Assembly (NCBI RefSeq): GCF_003337235.1
Contig: NZ_QPJC01000004.1
Location: 1-64,000 of the forward strand
Source of the DNA: Halopolyspora algeriensis
Lineage (GTDB): Bacteria > Actinomycetota > Actinomycetes > Mycobacteriales > Pseudonocardiaceae
DNA length: 64,000 nucleotides
Reading direction: 5' to 3'
Both the position numbers and the translations under genes were made by a program. Under the pieces are notes generated by a model. That model was not told where the DNA came from. It saw nothing but the letters and a program-made list of their open reading frames with translations, and ran no database searches. Below are positions 1 through 8,793 of this stretch, one piece after another; positions within the stretch are counted from its first letter, which is position 1, and each line of letters starts with the position of its first letter.

Positions 1-182
1 GTGACCTCACCGGCCAAGTGCACCTGACCGGTGGTGATCATCGTCTCCATGGCCACGCGGCTGCGCGGGTCCTGCGCCAGCATCGCGTCCAGGATCGCGT
101 CACTGATCGAGTCGGCCATCTTGTCCGGGTGACCCTCGGTCACCGACTCACTGGTGAACAGCCTGCGGTTCATCTCAGTCAC
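1..182 (-). CDS. metK: S-adenosylmethionine synthetase, N-terminal part (cut by window edge)
   Basis: The reverse strand encodes a MetK amino terminus: [17 protein letters not shown], then a [16 protein letters not shown] stretch and [11 protein letters not shown], all typical of the family (about 60 of roughly 400 residues are present). MetK makes SAM from ATP and methionine in the cytosol. I chose the GTG at 182 because an AAAGGTGAG ribosome site lies 8 nt before it; the ATG at 173 is in frame but has no such site. The gene follows the glycine methyltransferase on the same strand after 57 bp, so it probably supplies SAM for betaine synthesis, which consumes three SAM per glycine. A second housekeeping copy elsewhere cannot be judged from here. 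Confidence 0.93.
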   Translation of the reverse strand, partial: MTEMNRRLFTSESVTEGHPDKMADSISDAILDAMLAQDPRSRVAMETMITTGQVHLAGEV

Positions 183-239
183 GGGTATTACTCACCTTTC
201 CGCTGTCGGGAGATTCGACGTTGTCGTTACGTACAGGTC

Positions 240-1925
240 TCAGGCCCGCGCGTGGATGATGCCCCACGCGAGGTTGCCGGCGTTGCCGCCGCTGACCCAG
301 TTCTGCAGGCCGGTCTTCATGTTCTTCCGGTACTCTTCGCCGATCCGGTCGGCCAGCTCGCTCTCGCGGCTTTCCAGGACCTCCAGCACTCGGCCGTAGT
401 GCACGGGCAGGTAGGAGGTCAGGTCCTCGAACTCGAAGGTCTGCAGACCCAGCCGTGCCAGTTCCTTGCGGTAGAAACCGGGGGAACCCATCGTGTCCAG
501 GTGGATGCGCTCCAGGATCGGCCCGAGCGCCTTCTGGTCGGCGTTGTCCGCCGCCATCGGGTCGGTGAAGACGAACTCACCGCTGGGCTTGAGCACACGG
601 GTGGCTTCCTCCAGCACCCGCTCCCGGTCACCACTGTGCAGGATCGCGTCCTGCGACCACACGATGTCGAAGGCGTTGTCCTGGTACGGGATGTCCTCGA
701 AGGAACCGTCCCTGACCTCGATCAGCTCGTCGAGTCCCTCGGCGCGATTGAACTCGATGTTGCGCCGGTTCTCCACCTCGCTGAGGTTGAGGCAGGCCAC
801 CTTGCAACCGTAAGTCCGCGCCAGGTAACGGGCAGCACCACCGTAGCCGGCCCCGATGTCGAGGATCCGGGTCTCCGGGGTGATCTCGACCTTGCTCGCC
901 ATCCGCTCCACGGTCCGGCGCGAGGCAGCGTCGATGTCCTCGTCCGGGGTCTGGTAGAGGCCGACGTGGATGTCGTTGCCGCCCCAGACGTGGTAGTAGA
1001 AGTTGTCGGCGTCCTCGGAGTTGTAGTAGTCCCGAGCGGTGTGCACCGCGTTGGAGTACACCTCCGAGAGCTCGTTCTCCTCCCGGTAGCTCTTCTCCGC
1101 CACGTGGATGAAGAAGTCCGGCTCGGAGTCGCCGTAGGTCTCCTGGAAGTCACCGTAGGTGTCGATCCGCTGGAAGCCGACCTCACGCAGCAGCCGCCGC
1201 ATGTAGTTCTTCCGCAGCGGGTACATGTTCAAGTAGTACTCGGACTTGTCCGGGAAGGTGTACTTGAACCGTGCGAGCCCCTCGTCGACGTGGTCCGGCT
1301 CCGCCGAGACGTCCTCGCCGGCGTAGTAGTAGGTGTGCTTGCTCGAGAAGCCGTTGTCGAGGATCGAGTCGTAGTTGCGCTGGTCGATGATCAGTACGCC
1401 GTCGTGCTTGAGCATGGCGTAGAACTCGGCCAGCGCCTTGCGCCGGTCCCGCTCGGAGAACAGGTGCGTGAACGAGTTCCCCAAGCAGATGATCGCGTCG
1501 TACTCACCGTGGACGTCCCGGTTCAGCCAACGCCAGTCGGCGTTGACCACCCGAAGGATGTGCCCACCGTAGGTGAGCCCGTTGGTGAAGGCCTGGGCCA
1601 GCATCTGCGGGCTGCCATCGGCGCTCACGGTCTCGAAGCCCTCTTCGAGCAGGCGAACCGAGTGGAAGCCGGTGCCGGTCGCCACGTCGAGAACCGACTC
1701 GACGCCACGGGCCTTGAGCTGATCGACGAAGAACTGACCTTCGCTCTCGTAACGCTTCTTCCAGTCGATCAGGTCGTCCCACTTGTCGACGAAGCCGCCG
1801 ACGTACTCCTGCGTGTAGTGATCAGTGTCGCGCACTTCCAGCGGGTTGTCGCCGAAGGTCTGAGCCTCCTGATGAACCGGTTCAGATGTCTTCCCTTCAG
1901 CAAGATCGTCCACACTCTTGGTCAT
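240..1925 (-). CDS. gsmt-sdmt: Glycine/sarcosine N-methyltransferase - sarcosine/dimethylglycine N-methyltransferase fusion
   Basis: A 561-residue protein with two SAM-methyltransferase domains. The N-terminal half (about 1-280) carries a SAM motif VLDVATGTGFHS near residue 80 and resembles glycine/sarcosine methyltransferase. The C-terminal half (about 285-561) carries ILDIGAGYGGAARYLA and ends in WVSGGNAGNLAWGI, as in sarcosine/dimethylglycine methyltransferases. Together they would convert glycine via sarcosine and dimethylglycine to glycine betaine, the main compatible solute of extreme halophiles. A fused enzyme is known from Actinopolyspora halophila, whereas many bacteria keep two genes. 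The ATG has GGGAG upstream. metK follows 57 bp downstream, fitting a betaine operon. Function is assigned from motifs and domain order. Confidence 0.93.
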   Translation of the reverse strand: MTKSVDDLAEGKTSEPVHQEAQTFGDNPLEVRDTDHYTQEYVGGFVDKWDDLIDWKKRYESEGQFFVDQLKARGVESVLDVATGTGFHSVRLLEEGFETVSADGSPQMLAQAFTNGLTYGGHILRVVNADWRWLNRDVHGEYDAIICLGNSFTHLFSERDRRKALAEFYAMLKHDGVLIIDQRNYDSILDNGFSSKHTYYYAGEDVSAEPDHVDEGLARFKYTFPDKSEYYLNMYPLRKNYMRRLLREVGFQRIDTYGDFQETYGDSEPDFFIHVAEKSYREENELSEVYSNAVHTARDYYNSEDADNFYYHVWGGNDIHVGLYQTPDEDIDAASRRTVERMASKVEITPETRILDIGAGYGGAARYLARTYGCKVACLNLSEVENRRNIEFNRAEGLDELIEVRDGSFEDIPYQDNAFDIVWSQDAILHSGDRERVLEEATRVLKPSGEFVFTDPMAADNADQKALGPILERIHLDTMGSPGFYRKELARLGLQTFEFEDLTSYLPVHYGRVLEVLESRESELADRIGEEYRKNMKTGLQNWVSGGNAGNLAWGIIHARA

Positions 1926-2200
1926 ACTTCACTCCCACCACTCGCGTTGGTCATGCGCCACTGCACCGCTCGGGCGCGCGGGCATCGGCCCGCGCCGAGC
2001 TCTCACGGACGCGCCGGGCAGCCTCTTCTCACGGCAAAGCCGGATCGGTGTGGGCGGCCGAATCTCCAGGCCGCGCGCTGTCACCGGTCATCACACTCGG
2101 CCGGCACCTTTGCCGTCCGATCCCGGCGCAAAGTCCGTGCGCCGAGGACTCAATCTAGGGGAATAAACGCAGAAATCAACCGCACAAACGTGTGACCCTG

Positions 2201-2241
2201 ATCATAGCAATGCGATGATCGCGTGATTCGAGTGAACACTC
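2201..2241 (-). promoter_or_regulatory. Candidate promoter and dyad upstream of the betaine operon
   Basis: Read on the reverse strand, TGCTATGAT (2201-2209) is an extended -10 element. No good -35 is present, as is common for extended -10 promoters. Just upstream lies a perfect 12-bp inverted repeat GAGTGAACACTC (2230-2241), and GCGATGATCGC (2213-2223) is a second short dyad. Use of this promoter would give gsmt-sdmt a leader of roughly 270 nt. Inference only. Confidence 0.35.
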
Positions 2242-2398
2242 AGGGTAAATAAATGCGCTCTTACCTGCATCAATTGGCGCAATTCGACATGAAGTCACAA
2301 TCCGGTAAACACGAGATAGCGTGTTCATGCGTATACTGCGCGTGCGCAGCATGTACCACAGCGACGACAAACGAGGCAACCGTTTCGCCGAAGAGAAT

Positions 2399-2446
2399 TT
2401 TCACCAGGGCATTCACCAGGGCATTCACCAGGGCATTCACCAGGGA
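2399..2446. repeat. Four 12-bp tandem repeats
   Basis: Four consecutive copies of a 12-bp unit, consensus ATTCACCAGGGC. The first copy starts with T instead of A and the last ends with A instead of C. The repeat sits in the AT-richer non-coding region about 0.5 kb upstream of the betaine operon. It has no spacers, so it is not a CRISPR array. Confidence 0.9.
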
Positions 2447-3207
2447 CACTGCGGTGAATTTCTATTCTCTTGTGTCCTTTCCATCGAAGACGGGACGGCG
2501 CGTGTTACACTGATTGCCCGTGCAGAGACGTCGCGCCACGACCACCGGCGAAGCCGCCGCTGCGGGCCTCGCCGGGCAAGTGGGCTCCACGTGCAGCGAG
2601 AGGCCGGCGAGAGCAAGCCCACGAGGCACATCGGTCAGCCTCGGCGGTGCCGATCCGGGGGAGAGCCGCGGGCAGGCTCCACATTCAGTGCTCCCTCGGC
2701 ACGCGCCGTCGCCCGCGAAGGGATATTCGCCACCGCTCGAGTCGCGGTAATTCGACTCGCACCGTTCCTGTTCGGCGGTGTGCTCGCGAAGAAAGTCCGA
2801 ACGCGGTGTTTTCCATCACCGAGGACACTTGCCGAGCTCTCGTTGTGAACAATCATCACCGGCGGTCGGTGTGATAATTCACCCATTCGGCTTTTGGTTC
2901 CTGAAAGCACTCGGCGGCGAAACTCCGGGGTATCCGGTCGAGTTCACTTTCCCGATACGCGACTCGACATGTCGGCTCTTTCCGCCGGATCGTCCGAGAG
3001 GTCCGCGCATCCGGGTACGCGATACCGCCGAACGGATCGCGTACCCGCCGCAGGGCGGACAGCACCGTCACCCGGTCGGGTGCACACCCGCTCGTGGGTG
3101 TCGCGGGTGCTCCGGGCGCCGCGAGCAGAGCCGGAGGGCAACGGTGCCGCGAGGCCCTCGTCGAGGGCCTCGTGCGCGGACAACGATGCGTCGCACCGGA
3201 GCCGCGA

Positions 3208-4377
3208 TCAGGTCAATCCCTCGAGAGCGACCTTGATCCACCCGGGTTCGCGCTGGTCGAACGCCTGGTAAGCCTGCACCGCGTCACGCATCGGCTCCTG
3301 GCGTTCCAGGATCGCCGATGGATCGAGTGCGCCACTGGCGACGAGATCGACCAGCCGGGGCATGAGGGCACGATGGTTGCAGTTGCCCATGTGCACGGTG
3401 AGGTTCTTGTTCATCGCGCTGCCGATCGGCCAGGACTCGAAGGTCGGTGGGTACACCCCGATGACGCCGATGGTGCCCGCCTTCGCGACCGCTTGAACGG
3501 CCCACCGAGCGGCCTGAGAGGGCAGGGTGCCATGGCTCCAGGCGAGCGTGCCACCACCGGAGGCTTGTGCCTGCTCGGACTCGCTGCCCTCGGCCTGCGG
3601 ATATGCATCCACTCCCACGGCGTCGATCACCCTGTCCGGGCCGATTCCCCCGGTGAGTTCCCGCAGCATTGCCACCGGCTCCTCGGCGCTGAAATCCACC
3701 GGCTCCGCGTGCTGGCGCCGGGCGGTCTCCAGCCGGCCGGCCACCGAATCCACCGCGAGGACTCGCCCGGCTCCCTGGTACCAGGCCGAGGCGATCGCGA
3801 GTTGCCCGACCGGCCCGCACCCGAACACCGCGACCGTGTCCCCCACACCGACCTCGGCCAGGCGAGCCCCGAACCATCCGGTGGGCAGCACGTCGGAAAT
3901 CACGATCGCCTGCTCGTCGATGATGCTGTCCGGCAGCGCCACGAGGTTGGCGTTGGCGAACGGCACCCGCACGTACCCGGCCTGCATGCCCGCGAACCCT
4001 CCGGTCGCTTCCGGACCCCCGAAGATCGCGGTCCCGGCCAGCGGGCCGTTCGGGTTGGCGGTATCGCACTGCGCCGTGTAACCGGCACGGCAGTACGAGC
4101 AGGTACCGCAGGCGATGGTCGAGGGCACCACGACCCGGTCGCCGGGCTGGAATGCCCGCACGCCACTGCCCACTTCCTCCACCACACCGACTCCCTCGTG
4201 GCCGAGGACCGTGCCCGGTGCCATGCCGGGGAAGGTGCCGCGGATCATGTGCAGGTCGGTACCGCACAGGGCACTCATCGTCAGCCGCACGATCGCATCC
4301 GTCGACTGCTGCACTCGAGGATCGGGCACGTCCTGCAGTTCCACCGTGCCCGGCTCCTGCCATACGACTGCTTTCAT
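3208..4377 (-). CDS. Zinc-dependent alcohol dehydrogenase (formaldehyde/threonine dehydrogenase-like MDR)
   Basis: A 389-residue medium-chain dehydrogenase. The catalytic-zinc ligands appear as C38 in CGTD, H60-E61 in GHEG, and D162; the structural-zinc cysteines are C90, C93, C96 and C104. A Rossmann motif GCGPVG follows near residue 190. The layout matches the glutathione-independent formaldehyde dehydrogenase / threonine dehydrogenase-like subgroup, so an NAD(P)-linked oxidation of an alcohol or aldehyde adduct is likely; the substrate cannot be read from the sequence. The ATG has an excellent GAAGGAGG site. The gene is divergent from the ThDP enzyme, with a shared 157-bp control region. 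Confidence 0.88.
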   Translation of the reverse strand: MKAVVWQEPGTVELQDVPDPRVQQSTDAIVRLTMSALCGTDLHMIRGTFPGMAPGTVLGHEGVGVVEEVGSGVRAFQPGDRVVVPSTIACGTCSYCRAGYTAQCDTANPNGPLAGTAIFGGPEATGGFAGMQAGYVRVPFANANLVALPDSIIDEQAIVISDVLPTGWFGARLAEVGVGDTVAVFGCGPVGQLAIASAWYQGAGRVLAVDSVAGRLETARRQHAEPVDFSAEEPVAMLRELTGGIGPDRVIDAVGVDAYPQAEGSESEQAQASGGGTLAWSHGTLPSQAARWAVQAVAKAGTIGVIGVYPPTFESWPIGSAMNKNLTVHMGNCNHRALMPRLVDLVASGALDPSAILERQEPMRDAVQAYQAFDQREPGWIKVALEGLT

Positions 4378-4534
4378 ACCGCGCCTCCTTCACTGGTGTC
4401 CGTGCAGCGGAAATACCCGGTGACTGCGGCGGACAACCACCGCGGACACTCGTGAGGGACCACACGTCCCTTGCCCCGCGTCGAGGCGGCATAGAGCATG
4501 TCCGGCGAGGCATCCCGGGTGTGAGGAGCGGTGC

Positions 4535-6091
4535 GTGAACGGTGCGGAGAGCTTGCTGCGGACGGCGAAGGCGGCGGGAGCGGAAATCTGCTTCGCCAAC
4601 CCGGGAACGACCGAGATGTCTCTGGTCCAGGCCTTCGACGACATGCCGGGAGTGCGTTCGGTACTGGGCCTGTCCGAAGGAGTCGTCACCGGTGCCGCCG
4701 ACGGGTACACGCGGATGACCGGCACACCTGCCATGACCCTGCTGCACCTCGGACCGGGACTGGCCAATGGCCTCGCGAACCTGCACAACGCTCGCCGCGC
4801 CCGCTCGCCGGTGGTCAATGTCGTCGGTGAGCACGCGAGCTGGCACCAGCCCCACGATCCGCCATTGGCCGGCGACATCGAATCACTCGCCCGCCCGGTC
4901 TCCGGCTGGGTCGGCCGTACCGGTTCCGCCCGGTCCGCGGCTGCCGACTTCGCCCGAGCTTGGCAGTCCGCCGCGACACGGCGTCTGCCCGCCACGCTCA
5001 TCGCCGCCGCTGACCACATGTGGAGTCACGGCGGGGAGCCGGCCCCGATCGCGGCCTCTCCGCCACTGCCCCTGGTCGACGATCAGCAAGTACACGCGGT
5101 GGCGAAGGTTCTCGCCGGGGAAGGACGGCCAGCACTGCTGCTGGGTGGGTCGGCACTGACCCCGGAAGGCCTCCGCACCGCTGCGCGGATCGCGCACGCG
5201 GCGGGCGGGGACGTACTCACGGAGCGCTCGCCCGCTCGTATCGATCGCGATCCCACCGTGCCGCAGCTGCGCTCGTTGCCATATTTCCCCGAGGATCAGC
5301 TGCGGCTTCTCGACGAGTTCACGGATCTGATCCTGATCGGGGCCATCACGCCGGTGTCCTTTTTCGGCTATCCGGAGCTGCCCGGTGTCCCGGTGCCCGC
5401 CTCGATGCGTGTGCACACGCTGGCGACTCCGGACGAGAACGCCCTCGGTGGTCTCGAACAACTCGCCGAGAGCACCCACAGCGAGGCCACCCACAACGCG
5501 ACGGGAGCGATCACCGAAGCCGAGCGCAGGCGAGTACAGCCCCCGCACGGCGCGCTGGATCCTTCCGCCGTTGCCGCTGCGATCGTGAGCACCCAACCGG
5601 AGGCCGCGATCGTGGTCAACGAAGGGATCTCCTCGGCGGCCGCGTACTCGAAGCTGGCCTGCGCGGCGCCGGCGCACACGGAACTCGCGCTGACCGGCGG
5701 CGCCATCGGCATGGGCATCCCCCTGGCGACCGGAGCCGCGATCGCCTGTCCCGAGCGGCCCGTCATCGACCTGCAAGCCGACGGCAGTGCGCTCTACACC
5801 CTGCAGGGCCTGTGGACGCAGGCGCGGGAAGGACTCGACGTGACCACGGTGGTGTGCGCCAACCGGCGATACCGGATCCTGGAGGCCGAACTGCACCGTG
5901 CGGGGGTACGGCAACCCGGTACGGCCGCCACGGGTATGACCGGCCTCGACAACCCCGCTCCGGACTGGATGTCCCTGGCGGCCGGGTTCGGTGTTGCCTG
6001 CATCCGGGCCACCACCGGCGAGGAACTCGTCGATGCCCTGCACCGTGCTCACGCCGAACCGGGGCCCCACCTCATCGAGGCCCTGCTGTGA
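4535..6091 (+). CDS. Thiamine-diphosphate-dependent enzyme, acetolactate synthase/benzoylformate decarboxylase-like
   Basis: A 518-residue ThDP enzyme. The N-terminal pyrimidine-binding domain shows CFANPGTTE, a glutamate in LSEGVVTGAADGY, and GPGLANGLANLHNA. The C-terminal PP domain has TGGAIGMGIPLATGAAIA followed by LQADGSALYTLQGLWTQ, the GDG-type metal/ThDP motif in modified form (ADG). The family includes acetolactate synthase-like and 2-oxoacid decarboxylases; this is not a typical IlvB, being shorter and having no small subunit beside it. The GTG start follows GAGGAG at good spacing. It is divergent from the alcohol dehydrogenase, so a decarboxylase or lyase plus dehydrogenase pathway is possible but unproven. 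Confidence 0.85.
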   Translation: MNGAESLLRTAKAAGAEICFANPGTTEMSLVQAFDDMPGVRSVLGLSEGVVTGAADGYTRMTGTPAMTLLHLGPGLANGLANLHNARRARSPVVNVVGEHASWHQPHDPPLAGDIESLARPVSGWVGRTGSARSAAADFARAWQSAATRRLPATLIAAADHMWSHGGEPAPIAASPPLPLVDDQQVHAVAKVLAGEGRPALLLGGSALTPEGLRTAARIAHAAGGDVLTERSPARIDRDPTVPQLRSLPYFPEDQLRLLDEFTDLILIGAITPVSFFGYPELPGVPVPASMRVHTLATPDENALGGLEQLAESTHSEATHNATGAITEAERRRVQPPHGALDPSAVAAAIVSTQPEAAIVVNEGISSAAAYSKLACAAPAHTELALTGGAIGMGIPLATGAAIACPERPVIDLQADGSALYTLQGLWTQAREGLDVTTVVCANRRYRILEAELHRAGVRQPGTAATGMTGLDNPAPDWMSLAAGFGVACIRATTGEELVDALHRAHAEPGPHLIEALL

Positions 6092-6188
6092 GAACCGTTG
6101 CGCAGGCCCACCGGGATGGTCGCCTCGAGCGCTGCCGCGAGGTCTTCGGCCTCGTGTGCGGGAACAAAGCTGCGCTGCACGCGGCCTC

Positions 6189-6881
6189 TCAGGGAGCGAC
6201 CTCGGGAGACAGTGCTCCGCCCGCCGAACGGCTCCGCGGAATCTCGGCCTCGGCGAGCAGGTGGTGCCGGACGGCGAAGGTGGCCGCCTCCAGGCGGGAG
6301 TGCACTCCCAGTTTCGTCAGCAGGGCCTGTACGTGGGTGCGCACCGTGGTCGCGGACACGCCGAGCTCCTCGGCCATCGTGCCCGTGCTCGCCCCTGCCA
6401 CGAGCAGCCCGAGACATTCCCGCTCCCGTCCCGTGAGGGGCGCCATGAGCGGAGGCGCAGGACGGGCCCGCGACGGGCGGCGCTGCGGTACGGCCGCCGG
6501 ATCGGTCACCACGTCCCCGTTCGCCACGCGCCGGAGCACGGTGACCAGAGCTTGCACACCGCACATTTTGTTGACATAGCCGGCTGCCCCGGCAGTCAGG
6601 GCCCGCTGCATTCCGCGGGCGTCCCGGTCGGCGGTCAGCATCACGACTTTCGTGCTGCCGCCTCCCGCCGCGAGCACGTCACCGATGACGTCGAGCCCGT
6701 CGCCGTCGGCGAAGTACCGGTCGAGCAGGCAGAGGTCCGGCCGGTGTCGGCGAACGTCGGCCACCGTACCCTGCGCGCTTCCCGCCGTGGCCAGCACGGT
6801 GAACCCGTTCCGGGGCAGCACCGCGCTGAGAGCATCGACGAAAACCGCGTGGTCATCGCCCAGAACCAAGTCGACCATCAC
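6189..6881 (-). CDS. NarL/LuxR-family response regulator
   Basis: A 230-residue two-domain regulator. The receiver has the acidic pair D9-D10, the phospho-acceptor D54, T83 and K105, so it looks phosphorylatable. The C-terminal LuxR helix-turn-helix (about 150-215) reads LTGREREC, then VSATTVRTHVQALLTKLGVHSR. The start is GTG at 6881 or the adjacent ATG at 6878. It lies 22 bp downstream of a soluble histidine kinase, which is its probable partner. It is the last gene of the exopolysaccharide cluster and converges on the ThDP gene across 97 bp where I see no strong terminator. Confidence 0.92.
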   Translation of the reverse strand: MMVDLVLGDDHAVFVDALSAVLPRNGFTVLATAGSAQGTVADVRRHRPDLCLLDRYFADGDGLDVIGDVLAAGGGSTKVVMLTADRDARGMQRALTAGAAGYVNKMCGVQALVTVLRRVANGDVVTDPAAVPQRRPSRARPAPPLMAPLTGRERECLGLLVAGASTGTMAEELGVSATTVRTHVQALLTKLGVHSRLEAATFAVRHHLLAEAEIPRSRSAGGALSPEVAP

Positions 6882-6902
6882 AGCCCCCGCGCCCTCGTGA
6901 GA

Positions 6903-7556
6903 TCACATGTTCCCCAGCTGCCCGGCACGAGGAAAGCTCAGCAGGGCATGCGTGCCACCGTGTTCGGCCGGGCAGACCCGCAGGTGAGCTCCGCAGCACC
7001 GCGCGAGCTCGGTGACGATGCCGAGTCCCAGCGAGGCCATGCCCGCAGGACCGCCACCGAATCCGGGGCCATCGTCGATCACCTCGATGGTCACGTCGGG
7101 ACCGGTCCCGACCGCGACCTCCACGGTGCCGTCCGGCCCCGCCGCTCGGGCGGCGTTGTCGACGAGATTGGCCACCATCCGCCACAGCAGTGTCCTGTCC
7201 GTGCACAGTGCCACATCCACGCCGGGCCGCAGGGTGATCGTCGTCCGGCCGGACAGAGCCGTCAACGACACCAGACTCTCCAGCACCTCACGGACATCGA
7301 TCGTTTCGAACACCGGCTCTTCGGCAGGCAGTGTGGCGATCCCGATCAGCCTGGACAGCTCCTGCTCCGCCAGGTCCAGGCGACGCCGAGCCTCTGTGGA
7401 CAGCTCCGGGTCATCGCCGATCGCGTCGATGAGCAGCGACAGCGCCCCGAGCCCCTGACCGAGGTCGTGCACCAGGCCCCACAACCGCCCGAGGTCCTCG
7501 GTGGAGTGGGACGGCTCCGGCCGCGTCCTGGCCACCAGGTTCGATCCTTCGTGCAC
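6903..7556 (-). CDS. Soluble sensor-less histidine kinase
   Basis: About 217 residues. The phospho-acceptor His is in LVHDLGQGL near residue 30. The HATPase domain follows, with the N box LVDNAARAA, G1 DDGPGFGG and G2 SLGLGIV. There is no membrane segment and no PAS, GAF or other sensing domain, so the input must come from a partner or from the cytosol. I prefer the GTG at 7556, with GAAGGAG 6 nt upstream, over the start 24 bases further upstream. It lies 60 bp after a glycosyltransferase and 22 bp before a response regulator, inside the polysaccharide cluster, so it probably controls that cluster. Confidence 0.85.
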   Translation of the reverse strand: MHEGSNLVARTRPEPSHSTEDLGRLWGLVHDLGQGLGALSLLIDAIGDDPELSTEARRRLDLAEQELSRLIGIATLPAEEPVFETIDVREVLESLVSLTALSGRTTITLRPGVDVALCTDRTLLWRMVANLVDNAARAAGPDGTVEVAVGTGPDVTIEVIDDGPGFGGGPAGMASLGLGIVTELARCCGAHLRVCPAEHGGTHALLSFPRAGQLGNM

Positions 7557-7616
7557 GGTCGCTCCTTCTTCCACCATCACAAGACGAGCACGGATCCGAC
7601 GCGGAGTCGGCGAACG

Positions 7617-8786
7617 TCAGCCGCCGGGTCGCAGAGAAACGACACCGGCTTGCCGGGCACCGGAGTCGTAAGTCGCCGCCAGCACTTCGGCGAGGGCAGC
7701 CTCGCTGTAACGCTCGTCCACACGCGAGCGTGCAGCCGAGGCCATCCGTGCGGCTTCTGCGGGCGAGTCGAGCATATGCGCCACAGCCGTGGCCAGCAGC
7801 TCCGGACGCTCCGGCGGCACGAGCAGCCCCGTCTCGCCGGGGACGACCACATCGGTCACCGCGTTGACCGCGGTGGCGACGACGGGAATCCCGCAGACCA
7901 TCGCCTCCAGCACGGCCAGTGGCAGGCCCTCGTAGCGGCTGGGAAGGACGAACACGTCGAACGCCGCGAGCAGGTTGCCGACGTCGGTACGTTCACCGGC
8001 CAGCAGTACCCGCGGCCGTGGTCGCCCCCGCATGACGAGCCGCCGAACCTCGTCGGCCAGCTCCCCGTCGCCGACCCAAACCCCCTGCACGTCGTACCGT
8101 GCCAGCGCCCGCATCGCGGTCACGAAGTCCTCCGGCGCTTTCTGGTAGGTCAGGCGCGCCACCGTTCCCACCACCACACCGCCCGGGTCCAGCCCCAGCG
8201 CGCGGCGCGCACGCAGGCGTGCCTGGGGAGTACACACCGGCGCGTCGAGGTCCACGGCCCCGCCGATGGTGCGGACACGGTCGGGAAGGACCACACCGCG
8301 TCGCACTGCCTCGGCGGCCACGCCCGAACCCACGCACAGCGCGACATCGGTGTCTTGGCCGAGCATGCGCTCGATACCGATGTAGACCCGCCTGCGTGCC
8401 GCCGATTGAAAGGCGTGAAACGGAAACCCGTGGAAAGTGTGCACGATCCGGGGTGTGCGTGCCCGGCGCGCGGCCAGTCGCCCCACCGCTCCGGCCTTCG
8501 CGCAGTGCGTGTGCACGACGTCGAATCCTCTCCGGGTGAACATTCCGGTCAGCCGGTGCAGGGCCTGCAGGTCGCGCCGGGGCTCGATCGTGGGACGGAG
8601 AGCCGGTTCGAGCACCGTTTCCAGCCCGGCCGAAGCCGCCTGGTCGAGCAACCGCCCCCCGCTGCCCGCGACGAGCGTGACCCGGTACCTGTCCGGATCG
8701 AGAGCCCGGGCTCCACGCAGGGCCAGGACACCCGCGCCCCCCTCCATGCGCGTGATCACCGTGGCCACCCGTATCGGACTGCTCAT
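7617..8786 (-). CDS. Glycosyltransferase family 4 (group 1)
   Basis: A 389-residue GT-B fold glycosyltransferase. The N-terminal domain starts RVATVITRMEGGAGVLALRG and contains VVHTHCAKAGAVGRL. The C-terminal nucleotide-sugar domain has VGTVARLTYQKAPEDFV and the E-x7-E motif region in PSRYEGLPLAVLEAMVCG. It should add one sugar from a nucleotide donor to a lipid-linked glycan on the cytoplasmic face. ATG at 8786 with a GGTGGTGAT site is preferred; a longer frame upstream would overlap the preceding response regulator. The gap to that regulator is 7 bp, so the two are co-transcribed. Confidence 0.9.
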   Translation of the reverse strand: MSSPIRVATVITRMEGGAGVLALRGARALDPDRYRVTLVAGSGGRLLDQAASAGLETVLEPALRPTIEPRRDLQALHRLTGMFTRRGFDVVHTHCAKAGAVGRLAARRARTPRIVHTFHGFPFHAFQSAARRRVYIGIERMLGQDTDVALCVGSGVAAEAVRRGVVLPDRVRTIGGAVDLDAPVCTPQARLRARRALGLDPGGVVVGTVARLTYQKAPEDFVTAMRALARYDVQGVWVGDGELADEVRRLVMRGRPRPRVLLAGERTDVGNLLAAFDVFVLPSRYEGLPLAVLEAMVCGIPVVATAVNAVTDVVVPGETGLLVPPERPELLATAVAHMLDSPAEAARMASAARSRVDERYSEAALAEVLAATYDSGARQAGVVSLRPGG

Positions 8787-8793
8787 CCGGCGA

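Larger units (their letters stand above)
1926..3207. other. Long non-coding stretch between betaine operon and alcohol dehydrogenase
   Basis: About 1.28 kb with no gene I can support on either strand. It lies upstream of the betaine operon and downstream of the alcohol dehydrogenase. From about 2160 to 2420 it is clearly richer in A/T than its surroundings. It holds a promoter candidate (2201-2241) and a 12-bp tandem repeat (2399-2446). Open frames of 70-175 codons cross it, but they have arginine/serine-rich random composition and no recognisable domain. Confidence 0.6.

Noticed and set aside
18-2195. 725-codon open frame opposite the betaine enzyme
   Set aside because: It is antisense to the clear GSMT-SDMT gene and has no domain; long antisense frames are common at this GC content.
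2399-2446. CRISPR array
   Set aside because: Units are 12 bp, directly adjacent without spacers, and no cas genes are near.
2321-2848. 175-codon frame that would translate the 12-bp repeat as IHQG repeats
   Set aside because: No ribosome site, random composition after the repeat and no recognisable domain.
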